Shown here: positions 44,257 to 53,451 of the stretch, piece after piece | How positions within the stretch are numbered: the first letter of the stretch is position 1 | How the letters are laid out: each line of letters opens with the position of its first letter | Assembly: GCF_019977395.1 (NCBI RefSeq) | Contig: NZ_AP024660.1 | Span: forward strand, 1,054,001 to 1,118,000 | From: Arthrobacter sp. NicSoilC5 | Lineage (GTDB): Bacteria; Actinomycetota; Actinomycetes; Actinomycetales; Micrococcaceae | Direction: 5' to 3' | DNA: 64,000 bases | Position numbers and translations under genes: made by a program | The notes under the pieces: model-generated | What the model saw: only the letters and a program-made list of their open reading frames with translations | Told to the model about the DNA's origin: nothing | Databases searched by the model: none

Positions 44257-44415
44257 ATTGAGGCGTCCATCTATCGGTGGATCACCACGATCTCCCATGT
44301 CTGGCCCGGCATCACCCCGCTGAACGTGTGGGAGCTGCCCTACCTGATGTGGCTCAAGTTCGTTGCGAACGCCCGTGCCTGGGAAGAGCAACAGGCCAAA
44401 GCCAACCAACGATAA
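44257..44415 (+). CDS. Tail assembly chaperone C-terminal segment (T), probably made by -1 frameshift
   Basis: 52 or more residues (IEASIYRWITTISHVWPGITP... to KANQR) with a conserved Trp-rich style, in the -1 frame relative to the preceding gene. No ATG/GTG start is available, though ATT at 44257 sits behind GAGGAG. A -1 slip while translating the upstream gene would yield a fused GT protein. A standard XXXYYYZ heptamer is not obvious; CCCC at 44168-44171 is one candidate. Confidence 0.6.
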   Translation: MEASIYRWITTISHVWPGITPLNVWELPYLMWLKFVANARAWEEQQAKANQR

Positions 44416-44430
44416 GGAAGGTGGTCCCTG

Positions 44431-47217
44431 GTGGCAACCCAGCAGCTGCTGTTCGACATTCTGGCAACGTCCAAGGGCGTCGATAAGACGTTCCAGGAAG
44501 TCGCTGATTCCGCCGAATCCATGGCAGGTAAGCTCGGCGCGGCAGGGGCCAAGGCCACCGAGAAGCTGTTCTCCCCGATGACCGCCGCCGCAGCCGGCGG
44601 CATCGCGGGGGCAGCCCTGATGACCGGCCTGCACACGGCCATCGACATGGATTCGGTCACATCCAAGATGGCTGCCGGGCTCGCCCTGACGGCGCCCGAA
44701 TCCCAGAAAGCCGGGCAGGTAGCCGGCGACCTGTACTCGAGCGCCTACGGTGAATCATTCGGTGATGTCGCGGACGCGGTCGGCGCGGTGATGTCCTCCA
44801 TCTCGGGGATGCGCGGCGCGTCCTCCGAGGAAATCCAGGCGATGACCGCCGACGTGATGAACCTGTCGAGCGCGTTCGAATTCGATGTCGGCCGCACCTC
44901 GCAGGTAGCCGGGCAATTGATCAAAACCGGGCTGGCGAAGAACGGCACCGAAGCGGTTGACCTGCTCGCCGCGACCCTGTCCAAGGTCCCGGTCAACGTC
45001 CGTGAGGACGTCATGGACGCCATTGATGAGTACGGGCCAATGTTCGCCAACCTGGGCATGTCCGGTGGCGAGGCTATGACCCTGCTGGCAGACGCCTCTG
45101 CCAAGGGCATGTACGGGATTGACAAGACCGGTGACGCCTTGAAGGAGCTCACCATCCGGGCCACTGACGGGTCCAAGTCCACAGAGGGCGCCATGGAGGC
45201 TATCGGCCTCAACGCCCACGACATGGCCAACCAGATGCTGGCCGGCGGGGACACCGCCCGCGCAGCCTTCGACAAGATCATCATGGGCCTGGCCGACATC
45301 AAGGACCCGGCCCAGCAGTCACAGGCAGCCCTTGCGCTCTTCGGCACACCGCTTGAGGACCTCGGTACGGCGGAGATTCCCAAGTTCATCGACTCGCTGC
45401 TGAACTCCCAGGAAGCCCTCGGTACCGTCGAGGGCGCGGCAGGCAACCTCGGCAACACGCTGAACAGCGGTCCGGCCGCGGCTTTCACACAGCTCCAGCG
45501 CACCGTGGAAACCGAACTTGGGAAGATGGCGGCGCAGTTCCTGCCGGTCCTGACCCCGATCATTCAAGGCCTGCTCCAGTTCGCACCGGTCATCGTCCCC
45601 GTGGTCATCGCACTTGGGGCAATGGCCGGGGCCATCTCCCTGGTCAATCTCGCCATGATGCCCCACGCCCTCCTGATCGGCGGGATTGTTCTCGGCGTCA
45701 TGGCGCTGGTAGCTGCCATCACCTTCCTGGTCATGAACTGGGACGGCGTCGTGGCGTTCCTCCGCGGAGCCTGGGAAGGTTTCATCGGCTGGTTCCAAGG
45801 CGTCATGGGAGGCTTCCTCGGCTGGTGGGACGGGGTCTGGTCCGGGCTCGTCGGCCTGGTGCAGGACATCGTCGGGAACGTCCTGGCATGGGTCGGCGCC
45901 AACTGGGGCCTGCTGCTGTCATTCTTTATCGGGCCTCTGGGGCTGGCCATCCAGTGGATCGTGGACAACTGGTCAGGAATTGTTGACTTCTTCGCCGGCG
46001 TCTGGGCGGCACTGGTTACCGGGGTCATGACCGGGGTGCATGCCTTCGTGGATCCCATCGTGAACGGGGTCACCCAGGTCTGGAACTTCATCGCCACCGT
46101 GTTTACCAACATCGGCAACTTCCTTGCCAGCGCGTGGAACTGGATCGCCAGCCTGGTGGGCAACATCATCAAGGCCTTCGTCGCCACCCACGGTGAGCAG
46201 ATAGCCGAGATCTGGAACAACATCGTCGGAGTCTTCACAGCCATTGGTGACTTCTTCGTCGGGATCTGGAACTGGTACATCGGCATCATCACCGGCGCGC
46301 TGCAAGCCGTGTGGGGTGCGGTCTCCGCCGTCTTCACCGCCGTCTGGGGATTCATCACTGCCGTGTTCACCGCGATTGGTGACTTCCTGGTCGGCGTCTG
46401 GAACTGGTACGTGGGCGTCATCAGCGCTGCTGCGCAGGCGGTGTGGGGTGTCATCGCCGCCGTGTTCACCGCGGTGTGGGGATTCATCGCCGGAGTCTTC
46501 ACCGCCATTGGTGGATTCATCGCCGGGGTGTGGAACACCATCGTCGCCGTGATCTCCGGGGCAGTGTCTGCCGTGTGGGGCACTATCGTTGCCGGGTTCT
46601 CCGCAGCCTGGGGATTCATCTCCGGGGTGTTCGGCCAGGTGGCCGGCTTCCTCGGCGGTGTCTGGGGCGGCATCGTCTCCGGCGTCTCCGGCATGGTCGG
46701 CAACGTCCTCGGGGTCCTCGGCGGCCTCGGCTCCCAGATCATGGGCGTCCTGTCCGGGGCAGGCAGCTGGCTGTACAACACCGGCCGGAGCATCGTGGAA
46801 GGCCTGATCAGCGGCGTCCAGTCGCTGGCCGGGAACATCGGCAACGCCTTCCTGAACATGGTCCCCGGCTGGATCGTCGGCCCGTTCAAGGAAGCCCTGG
46901 GCATCCACTCCCCGTCCCGGGTCTTCGCCGGCTTTGGCGAGAACATCGGTGAAGGCGTGCTGGTCGGTGTTGGCCGGACCCAGGCCAGCATCGATGACCG
47001 CATGGCCACCCTGGTCACCGTCCCGGACCTCGGATCCACAGGGGCGGGCAGCCTGGGCTCCGGTTCCGGTGTCCTCGGCGGATCCCGTGGCGGGTCGATC
47101 GATGACCTGATCAGGGCCATCCGTGAGCAGCGCCCGATCCAGGTCAACGGGGCACCCGGCATGGATGAGGAACTACTCGCGCGGGCCACCGCAGAGCAAA
47201 TTCACTGGAGAGGGTGA
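44431..47217 (+). CDS. Tape measure protein
   Basis: 928 aa, which sets tail length. The N-terminal 350 residues match the phage tail tape measure region (VTSKMAAGLALTAPESQKAG, GMYGIDKTGDALKELTIRA, FGTPLEDLG). Hydrophobic segments around 385-440 and 480-520 are typical of tape measures. Residues 601-732 are three tandem 44-residue repeats rich in Trp, Phe and Val. The C-terminal HSPSRVFAGFGENIGEGVLVG is the common end motif. GTG start at 44431. Confidence 0.93.
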   Translation: MATQQLLFDILATSKGVDKTFQEVADSAESMAGKLGAAGAKATEKLFSPMTAAAAGGIAGAALMTGLHTAIDMDSVTSKMAAGLALTAPESQKAGQVAGDLYSSAYGESFGDVADAVGAVMSSISGMRGASSEEIQAMTADVMNLSSAFEFDVGRTSQVAGQLIKTGLAKNGTEAVDLLAATLSKVPVNVREDVMDAIDEYGPMFANLGMSGGEAMTLLADASAKGMYGIDKTGDALKELTIRATDGSKSTEGAMEAIGLNAHDMANQMLAGGDTARAAFDKIIMGLADIKDPAQQSQAALALFGTPLEDLGTAEIPKFIDSLLNSQEALGTVEGAAGNLGNTLNSGPAAAFTQLQRTVETELGKMAAQFLPVLTPIIQGLLQFAPVIVPVVIALGAMAGAISLVNLAMMPHALLIGGIVLGVMALVAAITFLVMNWDGVVAFLRGAWEGFIGWFQGVMGGFLGWWDGVWSGLVGLVQDIVGNVLAWVGANWGLLLSFFIGPLGLAIQWIVDNWSGIVDFFAGVWAALVTGVMTGVHAFVDPIVNGVTQVWNFIATVFTNIGNFLASAWNWIASLVGNIIKAFVATHGEQIAEIWNNIVGVFTAIGDFFVGIWNWYIGIITGALQAVWGAVSAVFTAVWGFITAVFTAIGDFLVGVWNWYVGVISAAAQAVWGVIAAVFTAVWGFIAGVFTAIGGFIAGVWNTIVAVISGAVSAVWGTIVAGFSAAWGFISGVFGQVAGFLGGVWGGIVSGVSGMVGNVLGVLGGLGSQIMGVLSGAGSWLYNTGRSIVEGLISGVQSLAGNIGNAFLNMVPGWIVGPFKEALGIHSPSRVFAGFGENIGEGVLVGVGRTQASIDDRMATLVTVPDLGSTGAGSLGSGSGVLGGSRGGSIDDLIRAIREQRPIQVNGAPGMDEELLARATAEQIHWRG
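46231..46626. repeat. Three tandem 132-bp repeats in the tape measure gene
   Basis: Units begin at 46231, 46363 and 46495. Each encodes 44 residues starting VFTAIG and containing VW-N or VWG blocks; 44 is four hendecads (11-residue turns), a helical repeat. Confidence 0.85.
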
Positions 47218-47218
47218 C

Positions 47219-48073
47219 ATGCCAGGTAAACGCACGGTGACGGTGGACGGGCTGACCTTCAGCACCGAGGGCTGGACCAGCCCGGACGGGTACACGCTGT
47301 GGCTCGACAAGCTCACCGGGTGGGACGACGGGCCGGGAGTCCGCCGCGACCGCACCGAACGGATGAACGCCCACGGCGAATTCTCCGAACGGGGCTGGCG
47401 GGGCGCCCGGCTCGTCACCGCCGAGGGGGACGCCACTTGCCCCACGGAGCAGATAGCAGCGCTCGCCGCCCAGCAGCTCGCGGCCGTCCTGGGCGATGGG
47501 CTGGACGGTGTCCTGGAAGTAACGGACACGGCCACCGTGGACATGTCCATCGGCGCGTACCTGTTCGCTGAACCGAAGATCGAGTGGAAGAACGACACCA
47601 CCGCGACATACCAGTTGCAGTTCCTCTGCCCGAAGCCACGCAAGTACGGCGCCGCCATGCATGACCAGACCGGTGTGGCCACCCCTGGCGGCGCACTTGA
47701 ATACCCATTGACCGACCCGCTGGACTACGGCGCACCCGGGGATCCCGGGACGGTCTCGCTGACGAACACCGGGACGGCCGATACGGCGCCTGCATTCACC
47801 GTCAGCGGGGCGATGCCCAACGGCTTCACCATCACTCACGTCCAGTCCGGCAGCCAGCTGGTGTATTCCGACGCGGTACTGGCTGGGCAGACCATCCGCC
47901 TGGATGCGGCCGACGGGTCGGTCTGGTTGGAAGGCAACGCTGACCGGTCCTCCAAGCTCACCGTCCGGGAGTGGGTCCGGGTCCCGAAGCGGACCACGGC
48001 CACCTGGTTGTTCGAATCCGCTGGCTCGGTCGGCGCCCAGCTGATCGTGGAAATGAGGCCTGCATGGTGGTAG
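47219..48073 (+). CDS. Distal tail protein (Dit-like)
   Basis: 284 aa from the ATG at 47219. VTVDGLTFSTEGWTSPDGYTLWLDKLTGWDDGPGVRRDRTER at the N-terminus is the Dit-like beta domain. The C-terminal half (VSLTNTGTADTAPAFTVSGAM) is a galectin-like beta-sandwich. Position right after the tape measure fits. Confidence 0.75.
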   Translation: MPGKRTVTVDGLTFSTEGWTSPDGYTLWLDKLTGWDDGPGVRRDRTERMNAHGEFSERGWRGARLVTAEGDATCPTEQIAALAAQQLAAVLGDGLDGVLEVTDTATVDMSIGAYLFAEPKIEWKNDTTATYQLQFLCPKPRKYGAAMHDQTGVATPGGALEYPLTDPLDYGAPGDPGTVSLTNTGTADTAPAFTVSGAMPNGFTITHVQSGSQLVYSDAVLAGQTIRLDAADGSVWLEGNADRSSKLTVREWVRVPKRTTATWLFESAGSVGAQLIVEMRPAWW

Positions 48074-49212
48074 CCCCCGAATACAGAGTCTTCGTCGGGA
48101 GCATGGTCACCGGGCAGATAACCGCTGACCTTCCGGTGTCCAGCGTCAAGTGGGGCATGCGGCTCAACGGGCCCGGCCCGGTAGATGCCACGGTCAAGGC
48201 CTACGCGCTGGAGTTGCGGAACAAGGACCTGCGCAACATCACCGCCCCCAAGAAGCAGTACCTTGCCGTGTCCTACGGGAACGCGATCCTGGAGGCCGGG
48301 CCCATCTGGAAGCGCAGCAACAAGAACACCAACGGTGAACTCAAGCTCGGCGCGCAGGGGATCTGGTCCCTGCTGGACAAGGTCAAGGCCCTGAACTGGC
48401 AGCAGATCAACTCCGGGGTGAGCGTCCAGCGCTCCTCGCTGGACTTCAACGGGCTGACGCTGGGATCGATCGCCCGGGAACTGGTGCGCCTGTCCGTGTT
48501 CGGCAACCCGGCGAACCCGGGCCTGCCGATCGTCCTGCCTGACATGGTGGACGCCGGCACCAACGAACGGCACTACAAGGGCTACGAGCTGCCCTACCTG
48601 GGCGACCTGCTGCGGAAACTCACGCAGGTCCAGGACGGTCCCGACATCAGGTTCCAGCCGCGCTTCAGCGCCGACCCCACCCGCATCGAGTGGGTCATGA
48701 CGCACGGCAGCCCGGCCTCTCCCCTGCTGTACCAGACCGGCCCCGACTGGTGGTGGGACGGGACCGTGGAAGAGTCCGGCGTCTCCGACATCACCACCAG
48801 CGAGGACGGCTCGGACATGGCCGACCGGGTCTGGCAGCCGGGCGCTGGCTCGGAACTGGAAATGAAACTCGCCACCGCCAGCGACTACACCCTGCTCACC
48901 AACGCCGGCTACCCCTGGACCGAAGGCGACGCAGCGTCCAAGGACGTTGAGGACCAGGGCATCCTCCAGGGCCACGCCAACGCAGCGATGGCCGCGGCCC
49001 GCCGGCCTGTCGAAACCTGGGACATGTCCGTCCGGGCCAACACCAGCCCCTACCTCGGGCAGTACCTGCCCGGCGACTTCGCCCAGATCAACGTCCCCGC
49101 CACCAACCAGATGATCGACCCCGGCGTCCGCCGCGTCCGCGTCATGGCCATAGACGGGGACAACACCATGAACGTCAAGCTGACCCCAGCCCCGATGCCG
49201 GCAGGAGTGTAA
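48064..49212 (+). CDS. Minor tail protein (baseplate hub/Tal-like)
   Basis: 382 aa from the ATG at 48064, overlapping the Dit gene. YRVFVGSMVTGQITADLPVSSVKWGMRLNGPGP is the common start of actinophage minor tail proteins that follow Dit. The C-terminal RVRVMAIDGDNTMNVKL is a conserved end. Probably part of the tail tip hub. Confidence 0.75.
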   Translation: MVVAPEYRVFVGSMVTGQITADLPVSSVKWGMRLNGPGPVDATVKAYALELRNKDLRNITAPKKQYLAVSYGNAILEAGPIWKRSNKNTNGELKLGAQGIWSLLDKVKALNWQQINSGVSVQRSSLDFNGLTLGSIARELVRLSVFGNPANPGLPIVLPDMVDAGTNERHYKGYELPYLGDLLRKLTQVQDGPDIRFQPRFSADPTRIEWVMTHGSPASPLLYQTGPDWWWDGTVEESGVSDITTSEDGSDMADRVWQPGAGSELEMKLATASDYTLLTNAGYPWTEGDAASKDVEDQGILQGHANAAMAAARRPVETWDMSVRANTSPYLGQYLPGDFAQINVPATNQMIDPGVRRVRVMAIDGDNTMNVKLTPAPMPAGV

Positions 49213-50132
49213 TGACCATCGACGCGCCACGGTCCATCCCGGACCCGGACCCGATCTCCCGCCTGGGAGAGAACGCCAGGGAACAGGACCGAAGAACCAG
49301 CGAACTCGAACGCGGGGCCCCGCAGCGGTCCATGTCCATCTCCGACGACACCGGCCGCGGCATCCGCGTGGACGAAACCGGGTTCCGCACCGTCGATGCC
49401 AACGGCAACACGGTCGGGATCTTCCAGACCTCGGACGGAACCTTCGTCATCAAGGACTCCGCCGGCAACCCCATGGCCCGCTTCGGTGAACTGCTCTCAG
49501 ACCCCGGACACTTCGGCGGCGAAATCTGGGACACCGTCAACAACATCTGGGTCAAGCTCGTCACCGGCGCCTCTACCTCCTGGGCCGCCGTCACCGGCAA
49601 GCCCGCCACCTTCACCCCATCCGCCCACACGCACCCCGGCTCGGACGTCACAAGCCCTGTGGCGCTCGCTGATGGCTCGTCGTACGCCTTCAACAACAAC
49701 GTGGCCGGCACGACGTTCTACGCCGTGTGGGTGGGCAACGACGGCGGCAACCATCTGGGCAAGAACACGTCCTCGCTCCGGTACAAGGAGAACGTCCGGC
49801 CCTACGCCGTGGACCCGTCCAAGGTCCTCCAGCTGGAGCCCAAGATCTTCGACCGTAAACCTGTCCGGATCCCCACGCCGGAAGGGCAGGAAGGCCCGGA
49901 CCAAATGGTGACCGGCGCCAAGGACGAATACGGACTGATCGCTGAGGAAGTCCACGAGCTCGTCCCCGAAATCGTGGTCTGGTACGACGGCGAGATTGAC
50001 GGCATCAGGTACGACCTGCTGGCGCTCGCCCTGCTGGACGTCGCCAAGGACCAGGAACGGCAACTGAAAGAAAACGCCGAAAGGCTCGCAGCCCTCGAGG
50101 CGGCGGTTACCGCTATGGGAGGAACACTATGA
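49212..50132 (+). CDS. Minor tail protein with C-terminal S74 intramolecular chaperone
   Basis: 306 aa. An N-terminal linker and beta-helix-like strands (RGIRVDETGFRTVDANGNTVGIF) are followed by a C-terminal chaperone of the endosialidase (peptidase S74) type: SSLRYKENVRPY (Ser-Lys dyad), YGLIAEEVHELVPEIVV, IRYDLLALALLDVAKDQERQ. It assists trimer folding and then releases itself by autocleavage before the Ser. This suggests a trimeric receptor-binding fibre. Confidence 0.85.
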   Translation: MTIDAPRSIPDPDPISRLGENAREQDRRTSELERGAPQRSMSISDDTGRGIRVDETGFRTVDANGNTVGIFQTSDGTFVIKDSAGNPMARFGELLSDPGHFGGEIWDTVNNIWVKLVTGASTSWAAVTGKPATFTPSAHTHPGSDVTSPVALADGSSYAFNNNVAGTTFYAVWVGNDGGNHLGKNTSSLRYKENVRPYAVDPSKVLQLEPKIFDRKPVRIPTPEGQEGPDQMVTGAKDEYGLIAEEVHELVPEIVVWYDGEIDGIRYDLLALALLDVAKDQERQLKENAERLAALEAAVTAMGGTL

Positions 50133-51196
50133 CCGTCAACCGCGGACCGGGCGTCGCCAAGAACGGCAGCGTCGGCGTCACCACTTTGGAGCACCGCCTC
50201 CAGCTGGCCGGCCAGTACGCCGAGAACGCCCCGGGCGTCCCCCGCTCGGGCGTCCTCGCGCAGGCAACCGCCGTCCTGGTTTCGGCCCGGGCAGACATGT
50301 CCTACGACATCGGCCCCTTCCAGGCGGTGATCAGCCGGACGGCATCCGAAGGCGTCTACACCCCGACGCTGACCGGCACCACCAACGTGCCCACTGCCGA
50401 CGCTCCGGCCACGAACTCCCGCTGGGACCTGGTCTACGTCAAGCAGAACGACATCGCCAAGGGCGACGCCGATAACCTCGCCGTCGTCGGCGTCGTGAAT
50501 GGCACCGCCGCAGCGTCCCCGACCAAGCCCACCGGCTCGCTGCCGGCCGGTGCCATGGTCCTCGCTGAGGCGCGGATCTTCGCCGGGACCACCGCCACCA
50601 ACGGCGGGTCCAACACCGTCTCCCAGGTCTGGCGGCACACCGCCGCCCGCGGCGGGGACATCCCCGTCCGGAACACCACCGAACGCGCGGAAATCACCAC
50701 CCCTGCCCCGGGGCAGGGTGTCCTCCGGCTGGACATCGGTTCCCTGGAAATCTGGAACGGAGCGAAGTGGCTGACCACGGTAAGCTCCGGCATCCCCTAC
50801 ACCCCGATCTGGACCGGTGTCGCTGACTTCGGCTCCGGCGGTTCACTGACCGGCACCTACTGGGTCCACGGGGACCTGGTCACCCTGAAGGCGCGGGCCA
50901 CCTTCGGGGCAGCCGGAACCATGGGCACCAACGCCGTGTACTGCCCACTCCCGCCGGGCCTGCCGATTTCCGGCGGCCAGGCATACCACCTTGGGACTGG
51001 CGTCCACGTGGTGGGGTCCAACGGGTTCGCGCGGCGGCTCGTCGTCATGGCCGGATCCCCTACCACCGCAGCCGTATGGGCCCCGGTTGAGGAAGCGCCC
51101 GCCGGACGCATCCAGACACCCGGCGCGGCAGGCTATCCCTCCGGCAGCGGAGACTACATGGAAATCACCATCACCTACCAGACAAGCGGTTCGTGA
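50129..51196 (+). CDS. Minor tail / receptor-binding-region protein
   Basis: 355 aa, ATGA overlap. VNRGPGVAKNGSVGVTTLEHRLQLAGQYAEN, a beta-rich middle and SLEIWNGAKWLTTV are seen in actinophage tail-tip proteins. The C-terminal 130 residues look like a separate beta-sandwich, possibly binding a cell-wall sugar. Function inferred from position. Confidence 0.65.
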   Translation: MTVNRGPGVAKNGSVGVTTLEHRLQLAGQYAENAPGVPRSGVLAQATAVLVSARADMSYDIGPFQAVISRTASEGVYTPTLTGTTNVPTADAPATNSRWDLVYVKQNDIAKGDADNLAVVGVVNGTAAASPTKPTGSLPAGAMVLAEARIFAGTTATNGGSNTVSQVWRHTAARGGDIPVRNTTERAEITTPAPGQGVLRLDIGSLEIWNGAKWLTTVSSGIPYTPIWTGVADFGSGGSLTGTYWVHGDLVTLKARATFGAAGTMGTNAVYCPLPPGLPISGGQAYHLGTGVHVVGSNGFARRLVVMAGSPTTAAVWAPVEEAPAGRIQTPGAAGYPSGSGDYMEITITYQTSGS

Positions 51197-51489
51197 TGGA
51201 CGGCTGGATCATCCCCACCGGGCTGGTGGAAGTCGGCCCCTGGGGGCTGCTGGTCGGTGTCGTCGCGTTCATCTTCTACGGCGTGTTCAAGGGCTGGATC
51301 ATTCCCAAGCCCCACTACGACACCCTCATGGCGCGGGCGCTCGCCGCAGAGGCATCGAACGAGAAGCTGCTCCAGAACAACTCAGACCTCACCCAGGCGG
51401 CGGTGCGCAACACCGCCGTCGGGGACACCGTCGAGAAGCTGGTCACCGCTATCCAGGAGACCCGTCAGAAAGCCGGTGAGACGGCATGA
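51196..51489 (+). CDS. Small phage membrane protein with coiled coil
   Basis: 97 aa (a GTG lies one codon upstream at 51193). One membrane segment (LLVGVVAFIFYGVFKGWII) then a helical tail. A part of the lysis/tail-end cassette; it resembles spanin- or holin-associated proteins only in outline. Confidence 0.6.
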   Translation: MDGWIIPTGLVEVGPWGLLVGVVAFIFYGVFKGWIIPKPHYDTLMARALAAEASNEKLLQNNSDLTQAAVRNTAVGDTVEKLVTAIQETRQKAGETA

Positions 51490-51704
51490 ACTTTCTCTGG
51501 AAGAAACTCTCCGCCATGCACGCCGAGAACAAGGAAGCGCTGGAGACGAACAAGACCGTGCTCCAGGCTGCCGAGGCTGAGGCCGATACCATCGCGCAAA
51601 TCCGGGCCCGCACCGAAGAGCAGGCGGCGAAGCTGCGCGAGGCAAACCACCGCAACCACTATTCAGAAGGACTCACCCAGTCCTTTCGGGGGAGGACTGT
51701 CTGA
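51486..51704 (+). CDS. Small coiled-coil phage protein
   Basis: 72 aa, overlapping both neighbours by short ATGA-type junctions. NKEALETNKTVLQAAEAEADTIAQIRARTEEQAAKL is a long amphipathic helix. Function unknown. Confidence 0.55.
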   Translation: MNFLWKKLSAMHAENKEALETNKTVLQAAEAEADTIAQIRARTEEQAAKLREANHRNHYSEGLTQSFRGRTV

Positions 51705-52120
51705 TGCAAGCAACCCTGCTGCCGCTCAACGGCATCTTTATGTTCATCGTCTCCGGCACGGCCATTGCCGTCATGACCTACTGGTGGATCGTCACCCGCG
51801 GGTCCTGGATGCAGTGGCCCGCCGGCCGGTCCCTGATGGGGCTGCTGGCGATCATCGCGCTGATCACCGCCTGGGCCGGGCTCAACACCCTGGTCCTGCC
51901 GCCCCGGTACGACTTCAAGATCATCTCCTACTTCGTGCTGTATGGGATCTTCGAGGCCGCGCTGCTGGTCATCCTCGCCACCATCCACCGGGAAATGAAA
52001 CGGGGAGCTGCCCGGCTACGGGAGAAGAAACCGGAGAGCCCGACCGGGCCGGTCATCGTCACCGTGGCCACCATCAACGACACCGACCCGGAGGGAACCC
52101 CCGATGACAAGACCAGTTGA
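51704..52120 (+). CDS. Holin-like membrane protein with three segments
   Basis: 138 aa. Membrane stretches near residues 8-30, 42-64 and 75-92, then a charged Pro-rich cytoplasmic tail. It lies immediately before the endolysin, overlapping it by 17 bases, so a holin or antiholin role is likely. Confidence 0.65.
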   Translation: MQATLLPLNGIFMFIVSGTAIAVMTYWWIVTRGSWMQWPAGRSLMGLLAIIALITAWAGLNTLVLPPRYDFKIISYFVLYGIFEAALLVILATIHREMKRGAARLREKKPESPTGPVIVTVATINDTDPEGTPDDKTS

Positions 52121-53117
52121 CGAGAAGTTCCCGATCAGCCAGCTCTTCGCCGGCCTCGCCACCGCGGGCGTCGTGGGCCGCCCGGACGGTACGGAAGTCG
52201 AATACCTGGTCTGGCTCTACGGGAACTACCAGCCGTACGGCCACGCCGGGGTGGACATCGCCTGCCCGGTCGGCACACCCATCCGGGCCATGCGCGCCGG
52301 CACCGTCGTCTACGCAGGCTGGGGCGAGGATCTGCCCGGCGACGACTCCTGGGGACCGTCCGGGTACTTCCGCCGCTGGGGCATGTACAAGAGCTTCCCC
52401 GGCATCGTCACCGTCATCAAGGCGGACGGCGTGAACGAGTTCGACATCTACGGCCACCAGTCCAGCAACGACGCCGTCAGCGTCGGCATGCACGTCTCCG
52501 ACGCCCAGGTCATCGGCGCGTCCGGAGACACCAAGACCCGCACCCAGAAGGTGGGCCCGCACCTGCACGTCGTGACCGTGGCCGACCCGGTGAACTACTC
52601 CACCGACTGGCCCCGGCTCATCTTCGGATGCATCGACCCCACCCCGCTATTCGGCACCCAGGGCATCGTCCTGCAAGGTGCCATCACCAACGCAGCAACC
52701 ACCCAAGCACAGGAAGAGGACGACGATATGCAAACCGTATTCAGGGACACCGCATCCGCTGACCCGGAGGCGATCTACGTGGGCGACGCCATCTCGCACC
52801 GGCACATCGGCAGCCCCGACGAGCTGGCCGACATCCAGAAGCTGGCCCGTGAGGGCAAGCTCAAACTCTTCAGGGACGGCGAAGTCCAGAACCAGCCCAT
52901 CGGCTGCTTCGGCTACAACCTGGGCGATCTGGCCAGAACCCAGATCCCCGGCGAGAACTACTGGAAGGATCTGATCGGCGCCGTGGACAAGATCAACGGC
53001 GGCGTCGATGACCTGGTCCACCGCCCCGCGGCAGACATCGCATCGCAGCTGAACGCAGCGGGCATTGCCGCGGACGTCCGCGACGAACTGGTCAAGCTGA
53101 TCGGCGGTGGCCAGTGA
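52104..53117 (+). CDS. Endolysin with M23 metallopeptidase domain
   Basis: 337 aa. The M23 (LytM-like) peptidase has HAGVDIACPVGTPIRA, the His and Asp zinc ligands, FDIYGHQ and PHLHVV, and spans about residues 45-170. It cuts peptide bonds in peptidoglycan cross-links. The C-terminal 120 residues are a separate acidic domain of unknown type, probably for wall binding. It overlaps the upstream membrane gene and the downstream holin. Confidence 0.88.
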   Translation: MTRPVDEKFPISQLFAGLATAGVVGRPDGTEVEYLVWLYGNYQPYGHAGVDIACPVGTPIRAMRAGTVVYAGWGEDLPGDDSWGPSGYFRRWGMYKSFPGIVTVIKADGVNEFDIYGHQSSNDAVSVGMHVSDAQVIGASGDTKTRTQKVGPHLHVVTVADPVNYSTDWPRLIFGCIDPTPLFGTQGIVLQGAITNAATTQAQEEDDDMQTVFRDTASADPEAIYVGDAISHRHIGSPDELADIQKLAREGKLKLFRDGEVQNQPIGCFGYNLGDLARTQIPGENYWKDLIGAVDKINGGVDDLVHRPAADIASQLNAAGIAADVRDELVKLIGGGQ

Positions 53118-53440
53118 ACGAGTTCCTGAACCTGGACAACCCGGCGCTCTGGGCGCTCGCCGTGGGCTTCTTCAGCCCGCCGGTCATCAGCACGATCCAG
53201 CAGTCCCGCTGGTCGGCCCGGATCCAGTCCCTGGTGGCCTTCGGCTTCTACCTGGTGGTGGCTGCCGTGACGGCGTACGTGCTGGGCCTGTTCGCCATCG
53301 GGGACATCTTCCGGCTGGCGCTGCTGATCTTCCTGGCCGCCGGCACCAGCTACAAGACGCTCTGGAAACCAACCGGGATCAGCCCGGCGATTGAGCGTGT
53401 AACCTCCCCGACCAACGCGCCCGAACACCGGGCAGAGTAG
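53114..53440 (+). CDS. Holin
   Basis: 108 aa, GTGA overlap with the endolysin. Two to three hydrophobic segments: PALWALAVGFFSPPVIS, LVAFGFYLVVAAVTAYVLGLF and LALLIFLAAGTSYKTLW, with a charged C-terminus. Position after the endolysin supports holin function. Confidence 0.72.
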   Translation: MNEFLNLDNPALWALAVGFFSPPVISTIQQSRWSARIQSLVAFGFYLVVAAVTAYVLGLFAIGDIFRLALLIFLAAGTSYKTLWKPTGISPAIERVTSPTNAPEHRAE

Positions 53441-53451
53441 GAGCATCTTCG

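Noticed and set aside
46231..46626. Repeats considered as a CRISPR array
   Set aside because: The repeats are coding, contiguous without spacers and lie in the tape measure gene.
45564..47189. 541-residue open frame opposite the tape measure
   Set aside because: Pro/Thr-rich composition arises from the complement of the repeated Val/Trp/Gly codons; no ribosome site or motif.
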